From assembly GCA_964553035.1 (NCBI GenBank), contig CAZKJH010000112.1, forward strand, positions 1 through 12,413: DNA of 12,413 bases, in the 5' to 3' direction. The translations under genes and the position numbers were made by a program. Shown here piece after piece: positions 1 through 6,517 of the stretch. Source of the stretch: JBBQIY01 sp964553035. Its GTDB lineage: Bacteria; Verrucomicrobiota; Kiritimatiellia; RFP12; UBA3636. Below the pieces are notes generated by a model that did no database searches, was not told the DNA's origin, and saw only the letters and a program-made list of their open reading frames with translations. Position 1 is the stretch's first letter. The number at the start of each line of letters is the position of its first letter.

Positions 1-68
1 GGGCTCTCCGAGCACGCCGCTTCAGAGAAGATTTGCCATAATTAGAATTGCTGCTGTCTTTTATTCTC

Positions 69-98
69 TTGCGCGTAAACCGCTATAAATAGTATAGT
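69..98 (+). promoter_or_regulatory. Possible sigma-70 promoter for the rubrerythrin operon
   Basis: TTGCGC at 69-74 and TATAGT at 93-98 are separated by 18 bases and resemble -35 and -10 boxes. Transcription would start near 105, giving a leader of about 60 nt before the rubrerythrin start at 166. A 5-bp inverted repeat (CATGT at 106-110, ACATG at 120-124) lies just downstream and could be an operator. Assigned by eye only. The AT-rich run 84-98 offers other -10 registers. Confidence 0.35.
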
Positions 99-165
99 TC
101 ATCTTCATGTGAACGGGTGACATGCTTTATGGCGTGACCCAAAAGAAAATAGGAGATATCATTAA

Positions 166-741
166 ATGAAATCCATTAAAGGAACGCAGACAGAGAAGAA
201 CCTGCTCACCAGCTTTGCTGGCGAGTCACAGGCTCGAAACCGCTATACTTTCTTCGCCAGTGTTGCTAAGAAAGATGGCTATCAGCTTATTTCCAATATT
301 TTCGCAGAGACGGCTAATCAAGAGAAGGAGCATGCTGAGCGTATGTTCAAGTTTCTAGAAGGCGGAATGCTCGAGATCACGGCTTCTTATCCGGCAGGCA
401 GGATTGGCACGACGGTCGAGAATCTTGGTGAAGCTGCTGGCGGCGAGCATGAGGAATGGTACGACATCTATCCGAAATTTGCTGACATTGCGGAGAAGGA
501 AGGCTTTAAAGAAGTCGCCGTCATGTACCGCATGATTTGTGTTGCCGAGAAGTATCACGAAGAGCGCTATCGCAAGTTGATCGCTCGCATGGAGAACGGC
601 ACGATGTTCGTCAACGGCACCCCGACGAAGTGGCGGTGCATCAACTGCGGCTTCATTTCGGAAGGCCCGAAGGCTCCCGAGATGTGCCCCGCCTGTTTGC
701 ATCCGAAGGCTCATTTTGAGCGATTCGCAGAAACCTTCTGA
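166..741 (+). CDS. rbr: Rubrerythrin (non-haem diiron peroxidase)
   Basis: A 191-aa cytoplasmic protein that in anaerobes reduces hydrogen peroxide to water using electrons from NAD(P)H via rubredoxin-type carriers. The N-terminal ferritin-like four-helix domain (about 1-145) carries the expected diiron ligands: E20, E53, H56, E94, E97, E128 and H131, nearly the same numbering as the Desulfovibrio protein. The C-terminal rubredoxin-like domain (about 153-191) has two CxxC pairs, C158/C161 and C174/C177, for a single iron. The length is typical. AGGAGA at 151-156 lies 9 nt before the ATG and supports this start. It is the first gene of the operon, and its TGA shares one base with the rsmD ATG (TGATG at 739-743). 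Placing an oxidative-stress enzyme ahead of rsmD-coaD is the odd point. The family call is very secure; the peroxidase role is inferred from the family. Confidence 0.96.
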   Translation: MKSIKGTQTEKNLLTSFAGESQARNRYTFFASVAKKDGYQLISNIFAETANQEKEHAERMFKFLEGGMLEITASYPAGRIGTTVENLGEAAGGEHEEWYDIYPKFADIAEKEGFKEVAVMYRMICVAEKYHEERYRKLIARMENGTMFVNGTPTKWRCINCGFISEGPKAPEMCPACLHPKAHFERFAETF

Positions 742-1313
742 TGAGAATAACCGGCGGTGAACTACGCGGAAGGCGTCTGAAGGTTCCTTCTGCCGGTCAT
801 GTCAGGCCGACGCAGGACGCAGTCCGAGAAGCGGTGTTCTCCATGTTGATGAACGTCGTTCCGGGCTCGTCCTTCCTTGATTTGTTTGCAGGTTCTGGTG
901 CTGTGGGTCTTGAGGCGTGGAGCCGGGGTGCCGCGAAGGTGATGTGGGTGGAGCACGACCCTAAGGTGGTTCGAGTTTTGAAAGAAAACGTTGCTGAGCT
1001 TTGTGGCGAGGATTCCGTGCTGGTTGTATCTGCGGACGTGTTCTCTTGGCTTGCTCGTCCGGCGCTCGCTCCAGGTTCGATTGATGTGGTTTATGTGGAT
1101 CCGCCTTATGCGACGGATGAAGCTCCCGATAGAATCGAGGAAGTCGCTCAGAAGCTGTCGGATTCGGGATGGCTCGCGCCGGGTGCGATCTTAGTGTCTG
1201 AGCAGCGTACGGGGGGCGAGTTTCCAGGCCCTTCAGGCTGGGAGCGAATTAAAGAGCGTCGCTACGGTCATACACGCGTGTTAATCTTTAGAAAAACGGA
1301 AAAGGGAGGATGA
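741..1313 (+). CDS. rsmD: 16S rRNA (guanine966-N2)-methyltransferase RsmD
   Basis: A 190-aa SAM-dependent methyltransferase that modifies G966 of 16S rRNA in the assembling 30S subunit. The N-terminus starts directly with the family signature MRITGGELRGRRLKVP, followed by RPTQDAVREAVF (22-33). The SAM-binding motif DLFAGSGAVG is at 47-56 and the catalytic DPPY motif of N2/N6 methylases at 120-123. The length matches the family. The ATG overlaps the rubrerythrin stop codon by one base and no good Shine-Dalgarno precedes it, so translation probably depends on re-initiation after rubrerythrin. Its TGA ends two bases before the preferred coaD start. rsmD followed by coaD is a widespread bacterial pairing. 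Confidence 0.95.
   Translation: MRITGGELRGRRLKVPSAGHVRPTQDAVREAVFSMLMNVVPGSSFLDLFAGSGAVGLEAWSRGAAKVMWVEHDPKVVRVLKENVAELCGEDSVLVVSADVFSWLARPALAPGSIDVVYVDPPYATDEAPDRIEEVAQKLSDSGWLAPGAILVSEQRTGGEFPGPSGWERIKERRYGHTRVLIFRKTEKGG
1303..1309 (+). promoter_or_regulatory. Ribosome binding site that decides the coaD start
   Basis: AGGGAGG at the end of rsmD is a near-perfect Shine-Dalgarno. It abuts the ATG at 1310 with no spacer, which is too close to use, but lies 6 nt before the in-frame ATG at 1316. This favours 1316 as the real coaD start. Confidence 0.7.
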
Positions 1314-1315
1314 GC

Positions 1316-1831
1316 ATGCAATTTAAGCCGAACGCTATTGTTTATCCTGGCACATTTGATCCCCTGACTCTGGGTCATTTTGACCTTTTGGAACGTGCTT
1401 GTGGTCTTTTTGATCATGTAATTCTCGCCATTGCGGCGGACACGACGAAGGTAGGTTCGATGTTTACCTGCGAGGAGCGGATGGAGATGGCGCGGGCGGT
1501 TGTGAGCGATATGGGCAACGTGACTGTTGAGAAAATGGATGGTCTGCTGATTGATTTCGTACGCGAGAAAAAAATCCGTGTTGTCCTGCGTGGACTCCGC
1601 GCTTACAGTGATTTCGAATACGAGTTTCAGATGGCTCTCACGAATCGCAAACTGGCCCCCGAGATTGAGACGATCTTTATGATGCCCAAGGAAGACCACA
1701 GCTACGTCAGCTCGAGTACGGTGCGCGAAGTGGCTCGCTATGCTGGAGATACAAGCCTGTTCGTCCCACCGGCTGTACAATGGTATATTGAGCGCAAAGT
1801 AGTTCTAAACCGCTTGAACGGAAAGAAATGA
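1316..1831 (+). CDS. coaD: Phosphopantetheine adenylyltransferase CoaD
   Basis: This cytoplasmic enzyme transfers AMP from ATP to 4'-phosphopantetheine, giving dephospho-CoA, the penultimate step of coenzyme A synthesis. With the start at 1316 it has 171 aa. The nucleotidyltransferase motif YPGTFDPLTLGH lies at 10-21, containing T18-x-G-H21. RGLR is at 92-95, and the second nucleotide-binding motif SSSTVRE at 132-138. An alternative in-frame ATG at 1310 adds two residues, but the Shine-Dalgarno touches it directly, so I prefer 1316. The stop overlaps the next gene's start as ATGA (1828-1831), implying translational coupling. Length and motifs are fully typical. Confidence 0.95.
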   Translation: MQFKPNAIVYPGTFDPLTLGHFDLLERACGLFDHVILAIAADTTKVGSMFTCEERMEMARAVVSDMGNVTVEKMDGLLIDFVREKKIRVVLRGLRAYSDFEYEFQMALTNRKLAPEIETIFMMPKEDHSYVSSSTVREVARYAGDTSLFVPPAVQWYIERKVVLNRLNGKK

Positions 1832-2289
1832 TTCTTCAAACAGCCAACCTCTCTCCATCTGGATCGAAATTCTCTGGAGAAGAAACAAGCGAAATTTTTG
1901 AGTGGCCAGCAGAGAGCAACGCCATCGTGCGTCCTTCGGGACCGTTACGCTGGAAGTTTATGGCGAAGCTTTTCGGAGATGAATTGCTGATTGAAGGCTC
2001 GGTCTCGGCTGAATTTAGCGGAGTTTGCGCACGTTGCGGTTGCGACATGGTCTTTGAGATCGCAGAGCCCCTCTGTTTTTCGGTAGAAATATCCGATGAA
2101 ATTGCAGAAGTGGACTTGACTTCAGAGCTGAGAGACGCTATTCTTCTCGTCCTTCCAAACCACCCGGTGTGTAAGACTGACTGCCAAGGCGTATGTCCGA
2201 CCTGCGGCAAGCCGTTTTCAGAAGGTTCTTGCGCATGTCGGGGCATCAAAAACACCAGTCCGTGGGATACACTCGACGAGCTGGGCTGA
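1828..2289 (+). CDS. DUF177/YceD family protein upstream of rpmF
   Basis: A 153-aa protein of the DUF177 (YceD) family, which almost always sits directly before rpmF. In several bacteria and in plastids the family is tied to 23S rRNA or large-subunit maturation; the molecular role is not settled. Visible features are C67 and C70 in an ARCG-type knuckle mid-protein and a C-terminal Cys cluster (C115, C119, C123, C126, C135, C137) in the pattern HPVCKTDCQGVCPTCGKPF, probably binding zinc. The start overlaps the coaD stop by four bases. The only ribosome-binding sequence is a weak GGAAAG, consistent with coupling. Position and Cys pattern make the family call strong. Confidence 0.88.
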   Translation: MILQTANLSPSGSKFSGEETSEIFEWPAESNAIVRPSGPLRWKFMAKLFGDELLIEGSVSAEFSGVCARCGCDMVFEIAEPLCFSVEISDEIAEVDLTSELRDAILLVLPNHPVCKTDCQGVCPTCGKPFSEGSCACRGIKNTSPWDTLDELG

Positions 2290-2322
2290 CAATAATCTCT
2301 TTAACAGAAATCGGAGTTCGAA

Positions 2323-2508
2323 ATGGCCGTACCAAAACGGAAGAAGTCAAAGATGCGCGTGCGTATGCGCCGTGCACAGAAGAAGGCAGAAATCGCAAGC
2401 GTCTCAGTTTGCCCAGATTGTGGAGCCTCTCGTGAGAGTCATCGCGTCTGTAAGGGCTGTGGGATGTACCGCGGTCGTAAAGTGTTGACGATCAACACAG
2501 CCGAATAA
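2323..2508 (+). CDS. rpmF: 50S ribosomal protein L32
   Basis: A 61-aa basic protein of the large ribosomal subunit. It opens with the family signature MAVPKRKKSKMRVRMRRA. This is the zinc-binding form: C30/C33 and C43/C46 form two CxxC pairs, so it is not the cysteine-free paralogue induced by zinc starvation in some bacteria. GGAG at 2313-2316 lies 6 nt before the ATG. The 33-nt gap from the DUF177 gene and 14-nt gap to plsX fit the classic yceD-rpmF-plsX-fabH order, which ties ribosome production to membrane lipid synthesis. Confidence 0.97.
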   Translation: MAVPKRKKSKMRVRMRRAQKKAEIASVSVCPDCGASRESHRVCKGCGMYRGRKVLTINTAE

Positions 2509-2522
2509 TCAGGCAAAACCCA

Positions 2523-3557
2523 ATGCGTATCGCAGTGGATGCCATGGGCGGCGATTTCGCCCCCCGGGAGATCGTCAAGGGTGCGGTAGAAGCCTCTAAG
2601 GCGATGCCGCGCGAAGTGGAGATTATCCTTGTCGGAGACGAGACCGCCATTAAGACGGAGCTCGCCTCTAATGGTGCGTCCATTTCCCAGCGTCTCCGCA
2701 TTGTCCACACCACACAGGTGATCGGCATGTGCGAAGCCCCTGCGCAGGCAGTTCGCACGAAGCGGGACTCCTCGATCTACCGCGGCATGGAACTCGTCAA
2801 AACGGGCGAGGCAGACGCTTTTCTTTCTGCTGGAAGCACCGGCGCGATGGTTGCAGCTGCGATCTTTGTGCTACGGCGTGCTCATGGCGTAAAGCGCCCA
2901 GCAATCGGTATGGTGCTGCCGACGACAAGTCGCCCCGTGCTGATCCTTGATGCGGGGGCGAATACCGACTGCGACGAGATGGAATTGGAGCAGTTCGCCG
3001 TCATGGGCAAGCTGTATTCTGAGGCCATTTTGAACCAGAAAGACCCTGTGGTCGGCCTGCTGAGTATTGGTGGGGAGGATCTGAAGGGCAACGATGTGAC
3101 CAAGAAGACGCTTGAGCGCCTACGGGCGAACAAACTCATCACCTTCCGGGGCAACGTCGAGGGGCACGACCTTTTTGAAGGCGTTGTAGACGTGGTGGTT
3201 TGCGATGGTTTTGTCGGCAATGTCCTGTTGAAGACGGTCGAAAGCACGGCGCGAGCCATCGGCCATTGGATGAAGCATGAGTTCAAGTCCAATCCCCTGC
3301 GCCTCCTCGGAGCGTTCTGCCTCCAGGGGGCACTCCGCAGCATGAAACGGCGCATGGATCCCGAGTTATATGGTGGCGCACCGCTACTGGGTGTCAATGG
3401 TACCGTGATTATTACGCATGGCGCATCCTCGCACAAGGCCATATTTCACGCGATACGCGTTTCTGTTGAAGCCGTAAAAAATAATGTAACCCAGAAAATA
3501 TCTGACCAGTTGGAGGCACTCGCCAACAATCTCGCCACGCATTCACCCTCCAAGTAA
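2523..3557 (+). CDS. plsX: Phosphate acyltransferase PlsX
   Basis: A 344-aa peripheral membrane enzyme that converts acyl-ACP and phosphate to acyl-phosphate, the donor used by PlsY to start phospholipid synthesis. The N-terminus MRIAVDAMGGDFAP is the family hallmark. Further typical segments are FLSAGSTGAMVAAA (about 100-112) and VVVCDGFVGNVLLKT (about 224-238). The length is standard. The ATG lies 14 nt after the rpmF stop, with only a modest AGG-type ribosome-binding site. Codon use shifts towards more GC-rich third positions than in rbr and rsmD, but nothing suggests foreign origin. Its partner PlsY is not in this window. Confidence 0.96.
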   Translation: MRIAVDAMGGDFAPREIVKGAVEASKAMPREVEIILVGDETAIKTELASNGASISQRLRIVHTTQVIGMCEAPAQAVRTKRDSSIYRGMELVKTGEADAFLSAGSTGAMVAAAIFVLRRAHGVKRPAIGMVLPTTSRPVLILDAGANTDCDEMELEQFAVMGKLYSEAILNQKDPVVGLLSIGGEDLKGNDVTKKTLERLRANKLITFRGNVEGHDLFEGVVDVVVCDGFVGNVLLKTVESTARAIGHWMKHEFKSNPLRLLGAFCLQGALRSMKRRMDPELYGGAPLLGVNGTVIITHGASSHKAIFHAIRVSVEAVKNNVTQKISDQLEALANNLATHSPSK

Positions 3558-3575
3558 CAATAGGCAGACACACCA

Positions 3576-4583
3576 ATGTTCAACCCCGTCTCGACAAAAT
3601 CAGCCGTAATCGCCGGTGTCGGCGCATGGGTCCCCGAAAAGGTCCTCACCAACAACGAACTTGCCATGCTCGTCGATACCACCGACGAGTGGATCTCCAC
3701 GCGTACCGGAATCCGGGAGCGCCGTATCGCGGCTCCCGAGGAGACCTGTTCGGATCTGGCTGCGAAGGCCGGTCGCGCAGCACTCGAAAATGCCGGCATG
3801 AAACCAGAAGAGATTGATCTCCTCGTTGTGGCCACGATCACGCCAGATGCCTTCACGCCTTCAACCGCTTGCTATATCCAGCCGAAGCTGGGCCTTGTCA
3901 ATGCGACATGCTTTGATATTTCCGCCGCCTGTTCGGGCTTCGTCTTTGCCCTCGACATTGGTCGGCAGTATATTCTTTCTGGTGCCGCAAAAAAGGTGAT
4001 GGTTATCGGGGCCGAGAAAATGAGTGCAATTACGGATTGGAAGGATCGCGGCACGTGCATCATCTTCGGCGACGGTGCTGGTGCCGTCATCCTCGAAGAA
4101 GGCAAGGGTACTTCACGCGGCATCGTCTCGAACGCCATGGGTTCCGCAGGCGAGCTTGCCTCGCTGATCCGAATTGAGGCCGGTGGCTCCACGTTGCCCG
4201 CTTCGCATGAGACGGTTGATCATCGTCAGCATTTTATCAAGATGGAAGGCAATCAAGTTTTCAAAGCCGCTGTGCGCGGCATGACTGACATCGGCGAACA
4301 GGCACTGGCGATGGCTGGAATTTCGAGTGATCAACTCGCGTGCATTGTGCCTCACCAGGCGAACGTCCGTATTATCAGCGCAATTGCTGAGAAAATGAGC
4401 GTCTCGATGGATCGCGTCATACTCAATCTCGATCGGTATGGCAATACCACCGCCGCTACGATTCCGATCGCGATTGAAGAAGCAGTCAGAATTGGAAAAA
4501 TCAAGGATGGCGATTATTTCCTAATCGTCGCCTTTGGTGCCGGACTCACCTGGGGTGCTTCTGTTATCCAGTGGGGCCGATAG
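3576..4583 (+). CDS. fabH: 3-oxoacyl-ACP synthase III (FabH)
   Basis: A 335-aa condensing enzyme that joins a primer acyl-CoA (usually acetyl-CoA) to malonyl-ACP to start type II fatty acid synthesis. The thiolase-fold catalytic triad is complete: C119 in DISAACSGF, H260 in VPHQANVRI and N290 in RYGNTTAATIP. The CoA-binding TDEWISTRTGI segment is at 36-46. A short N-terminal lead of about 9 residues precedes the first strand. The ribosome-binding site before ATG 3576 is weak (AGG about 11 nt upstream), so a slightly different start is possible. It is the last gene of the operon: no fabD, fabG or acpP follows, and a terminator comes about 120 nt later. Confidence 0.96.
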   Translation: MFNPVSTKSAVIAGVGAWVPEKVLTNNELAMLVDTTDEWISTRTGIRERRIAAPEETCSDLAAKAGRAALENAGMKPEEIDLLVVATITPDAFTPSTACYIQPKLGLVNATCFDISAACSGFVFALDIGRQYILSGAAKKVMVIGAEKMSAITDWKDRGTCIIFGDGAGAVILEEGKGTSRGIVSNAMGSAGELASLIRIEAGGSTLPASHETVDHRQHFIKMEGNQVFKAAVRGMTDIGEQALAMAGISSDQLACIVPHQANVRIISAIAEKMSVSMDRVILNLDRYGNTTAATIPIAIEEAVRIGKIKDGDYFLIVAFGAGLTWGASVIQWGR

Positions 4584-4640
4584 ACTTCGCTGAATAACGT
4601 TGTTGCATTATGTTGGGGCTATGTGGACGGTAGTGGCATA

Positions 4641-4685
4641 GTGCACATCCTTTTCGTGATTTAACCCACGCTAAGGATAGTGCAC
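4641..4685. other. Long imperfect hairpin between convergent operons
   Basis: The arms 4641-4652 and 4673-4685 pair over 12 bp with one bulged A at 4679. After a 2x2 mismatch they continue as CGTG (4655-4658) with CACG (4667-4670) around an 8-nt loop. The outer arms each contain the palindrome GTGCAC. No T-run follows on either strand, so it is not a standard intrinsic terminator. It could be a 3'-end stabiliser, a transcription-collision barrier or a protein site. Confidence 0.55.
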
Positions 4686-4699
4686 ATTACCGCACGCTT

Positions 4700-4725
4700 C
4701 ACCATACACGTTATGGTGCGTTTTT
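4700..4725 (+). terminator. Rho-independent terminator of the rbr-fabH operon
   Basis: A perfect 7-bp stem (CACCATA at 4700-4706, TATGGTG at 4712-4718) with a 5-nt loop is followed by CG and five T residues (4721-4725). It lies about 120 nt after fabH and 19 nt beyond the hydA stop on the opposite strand. The T-run serves only the plus strand. CGCAC at 4691-4695 can compete for GTGCG at 4716-4720. Confidence 0.65.
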
Positions 4726-4743
4726 GAGGTTTGAAAGCGAAGG

Positions 4744-6498
4744 TTACTTGGCGTAGACTTTGCGCTTTTGGTAGCTCGTGTGCAGGAGTTCTTCAGCCTT
4801 GTGGCTACCCGGCTTGCCGAGGTAGTCATTGTACACTGCCTGAACCTGTGGGTTCAAGTGCGACATCCGCTGGACGCTCTTTTCGTCGTCGGTGTAAATA
4901 CCCGCCGTGCGGAGCGCACGGATTTCATCCGTTGCACCCGTGGGCTGTCCGCCACCGCCGATGCAACCGCCGCGGCAGGCCATGACTTCAATGAAGTCGT
5001 AACGTGGCTTCTTGCCTTCCTTGATGTCGGCGCGAATCGAATTCAGAACCTGCTCGACATTACCCATCTGGTGCGCAACGGCAATCCTCACCTTCGTGCC
5101 CTTGATATCGATTTCCGCTTCCTTCACACCCTCCATGCCGCGCACACAGTCGAAGTTAATCGACGGCGGCTGTGCATCTCCGGTAATCAGGCAATAGGCG
5201 GTACGAAGCGCGGCTTCCATCACGCCACCCGTGACACCGAAGATCGTTCCGGCACCTGAGTAGGAACCGAGGAGTTCGTCCGCTTCTTCTACGGGCAGGT
5301 TGACGAAATCAATACCAGCACTCTTGATCATACGAGCAAGCTCGCGTGTCGTCAGGACGACATCAGTATCCTGAGTCCCCGTAACGGACATTTTCTCACA
5401 GCGTGAAATTTCAAACTTTTTGGCAGTACAAGGCATGATCGACGTCATGTGGATCGTGGCAGGGTCTACCCCATTTTTCTCCGCCCAGTAGGACTTGGCC
5501 AGCGCACTCAGCATCTGCTGAGGGGACTTGGCTGATGAGAAGTTCTGTGTGAAGTCAGAAGCATACTTCTCCATCCAGTCTGTCCAGGCCGGGCAGCAGG
5601 AGGTGATCAGCGGCAGCTTACCGCCGGTCGTAAAGCGCTTGATGAATTCCGTACCTTCTTCCATGATCGTCACGTCAGCACTGTAGTTAGTATCGAAGAT
5701 CTTCTTGAAGCCCAAGCGACGCAGGGCTGCATAAACCTGACCTGTCATCAAGGTGCCTGGTTTGAGACCAAACGCTTCGCCAATGGCAACACGAACAGCC
5801 GGAGCGATCTGTACAACGCAGACCTTTTCTGGATCATGAAGTGCCGCCCAGACCTTTGCGGTCTGATCGTTCTCGTAGATCGCGCCCACGGGACAATGTG
5901 CAGAGCACTGACCGCACTTGATGCACGGCGACCCAGCAAGCGAAACGTCTGCAGCCGGAATCATGCGCGTATTCTCGCCACGTCCGATGAACTCGAGTGC
6001 CCAAACATTTTGCATGTTCTGGCAGACATCGACGCAACGACCGCACTTGATGCATTTCTCTTGATTGAGTACGAGCGACCCGGTAGAGCAGTCGATGGGT
6101 ATTTTAATGACTTCGCGTGGGTACGGATTGTCGCGCACACCGAAGTCAGCGGCGATTTTCTGCAGTTCGCAGTTGCCGGAGCGCGGGCACTGCAAACAGT
6201 CGTTGGGATGGTTGGCGAGAATGAGCTCGAGCACCGTGAGGCGGACTTTTACGATATCCGCATCATGCGTGGTGATCTTCATGCCCGGAGCGACATCCGT
6301 GCAACAGGCTCGCAAAAGCTTCGGGGATCCGGCGTTGCGAACTACGCAGATTCCGCAGGAGGCACCGGCCTTCAGGTCGGGGTGATAGCAGAGCGTCGGA
6401 ATCTTAATGTGGATATGTTTAGCCGCATTCAGAATGCTTGTTCCCTGAGGTACTTCCACAGGGATACCATTGATTTCCAGTTTGATCATGTTTGACAT
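4744..6498 (-). CDS. hydA: Electron-bifurcating [FeFe] hydrogenase catalytic subunit HydA
   Basis: The 584-aa H2-forming subunit of a NADH- and ferredoxin-dependent bifurcating hydrogenase (group A3 type). The order is: [2Fe-2S] domain with C37, C48, C51 and C65 or C66; His-ligated [4Fe-4S] site H97-C101-C104-C110; two [4Fe-4S] ferredoxin motifs at C149-C159 and C192-C202; then the H-cluster domain. H-cluster motifs are complete: TSCCPAW (C301), MPCTAKKFE (C357) and MACRGGCIGGGGQP (C508, C512). C302 is the expected proton-relay cysteine. It lacks the extra C-terminal [2Fe-2S] domain of the Thermotoga protein. The reading frame stays open 85 codons upstream into hydB, but ATG 6498, with AAAGG about 11 nt before it and 19 nt after the hydB stop, gives the conserved N-terminus. 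It is last in the operon; maturases must lie elsewhere. Confidence 0.95.
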   Translation of the reverse strand: MSNMIKLEINGIPVEVPQGTSILNAAKHIHIKIPTLCYHPDLKAGASCGICVVRNAGSPKLLRACCTDVAPGMKITTHDADIVKVRLTVLELILANHPNDCLQCPRSGNCELQKIAADFGVRDNPYPREVIKIPIDCSTGSLVLNQEKCIKCGRCVDVCQNMQNVWALEFIGRGENTRMIPAADVSLAGSPCIKCGQCSAHCPVGAIYENDQTAKVWAALHDPEKVCVVQIAPAVRVAIGEAFGLKPGTLMTGQVYAALRRLGFKKIFDTNYSADVTIMEEGTEFIKRFTTGGKLPLITSCCPAWTDWMEKYASDFTQNFSSAKSPQQMLSALAKSYWAEKNGVDPATIHMTSIMPCTAKKFEISRCEKMSVTGTQDTDVVLTTRELARMIKSAGIDFVNLPVEEADELLGSYSGAGTIFGVTGGVMEAALRTAYCLITGDAQPPSINFDCVRGMEGVKEAEIDIKGTKVRIAVAHQMGNVEQVLNSIRADIKEGKKPRYDFIEVMACRGGCIGGGGQPTGATDEIRALRTAGIYTDDEKSVQRMSHLNPQVQAVYNDYLGKPGSHKAEELLHTSYQKRKVYAK

Positions 6499-6517
6499 TA
6501 TTGAAGAACCTTTCAAA

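Noticed and set aside
5836..6495. A 219-codon open frame antisense to hydA
   Set aside because: It is a shadow of a well-conserved coding sequence; no ribosome-binding site and no recognisable protein.
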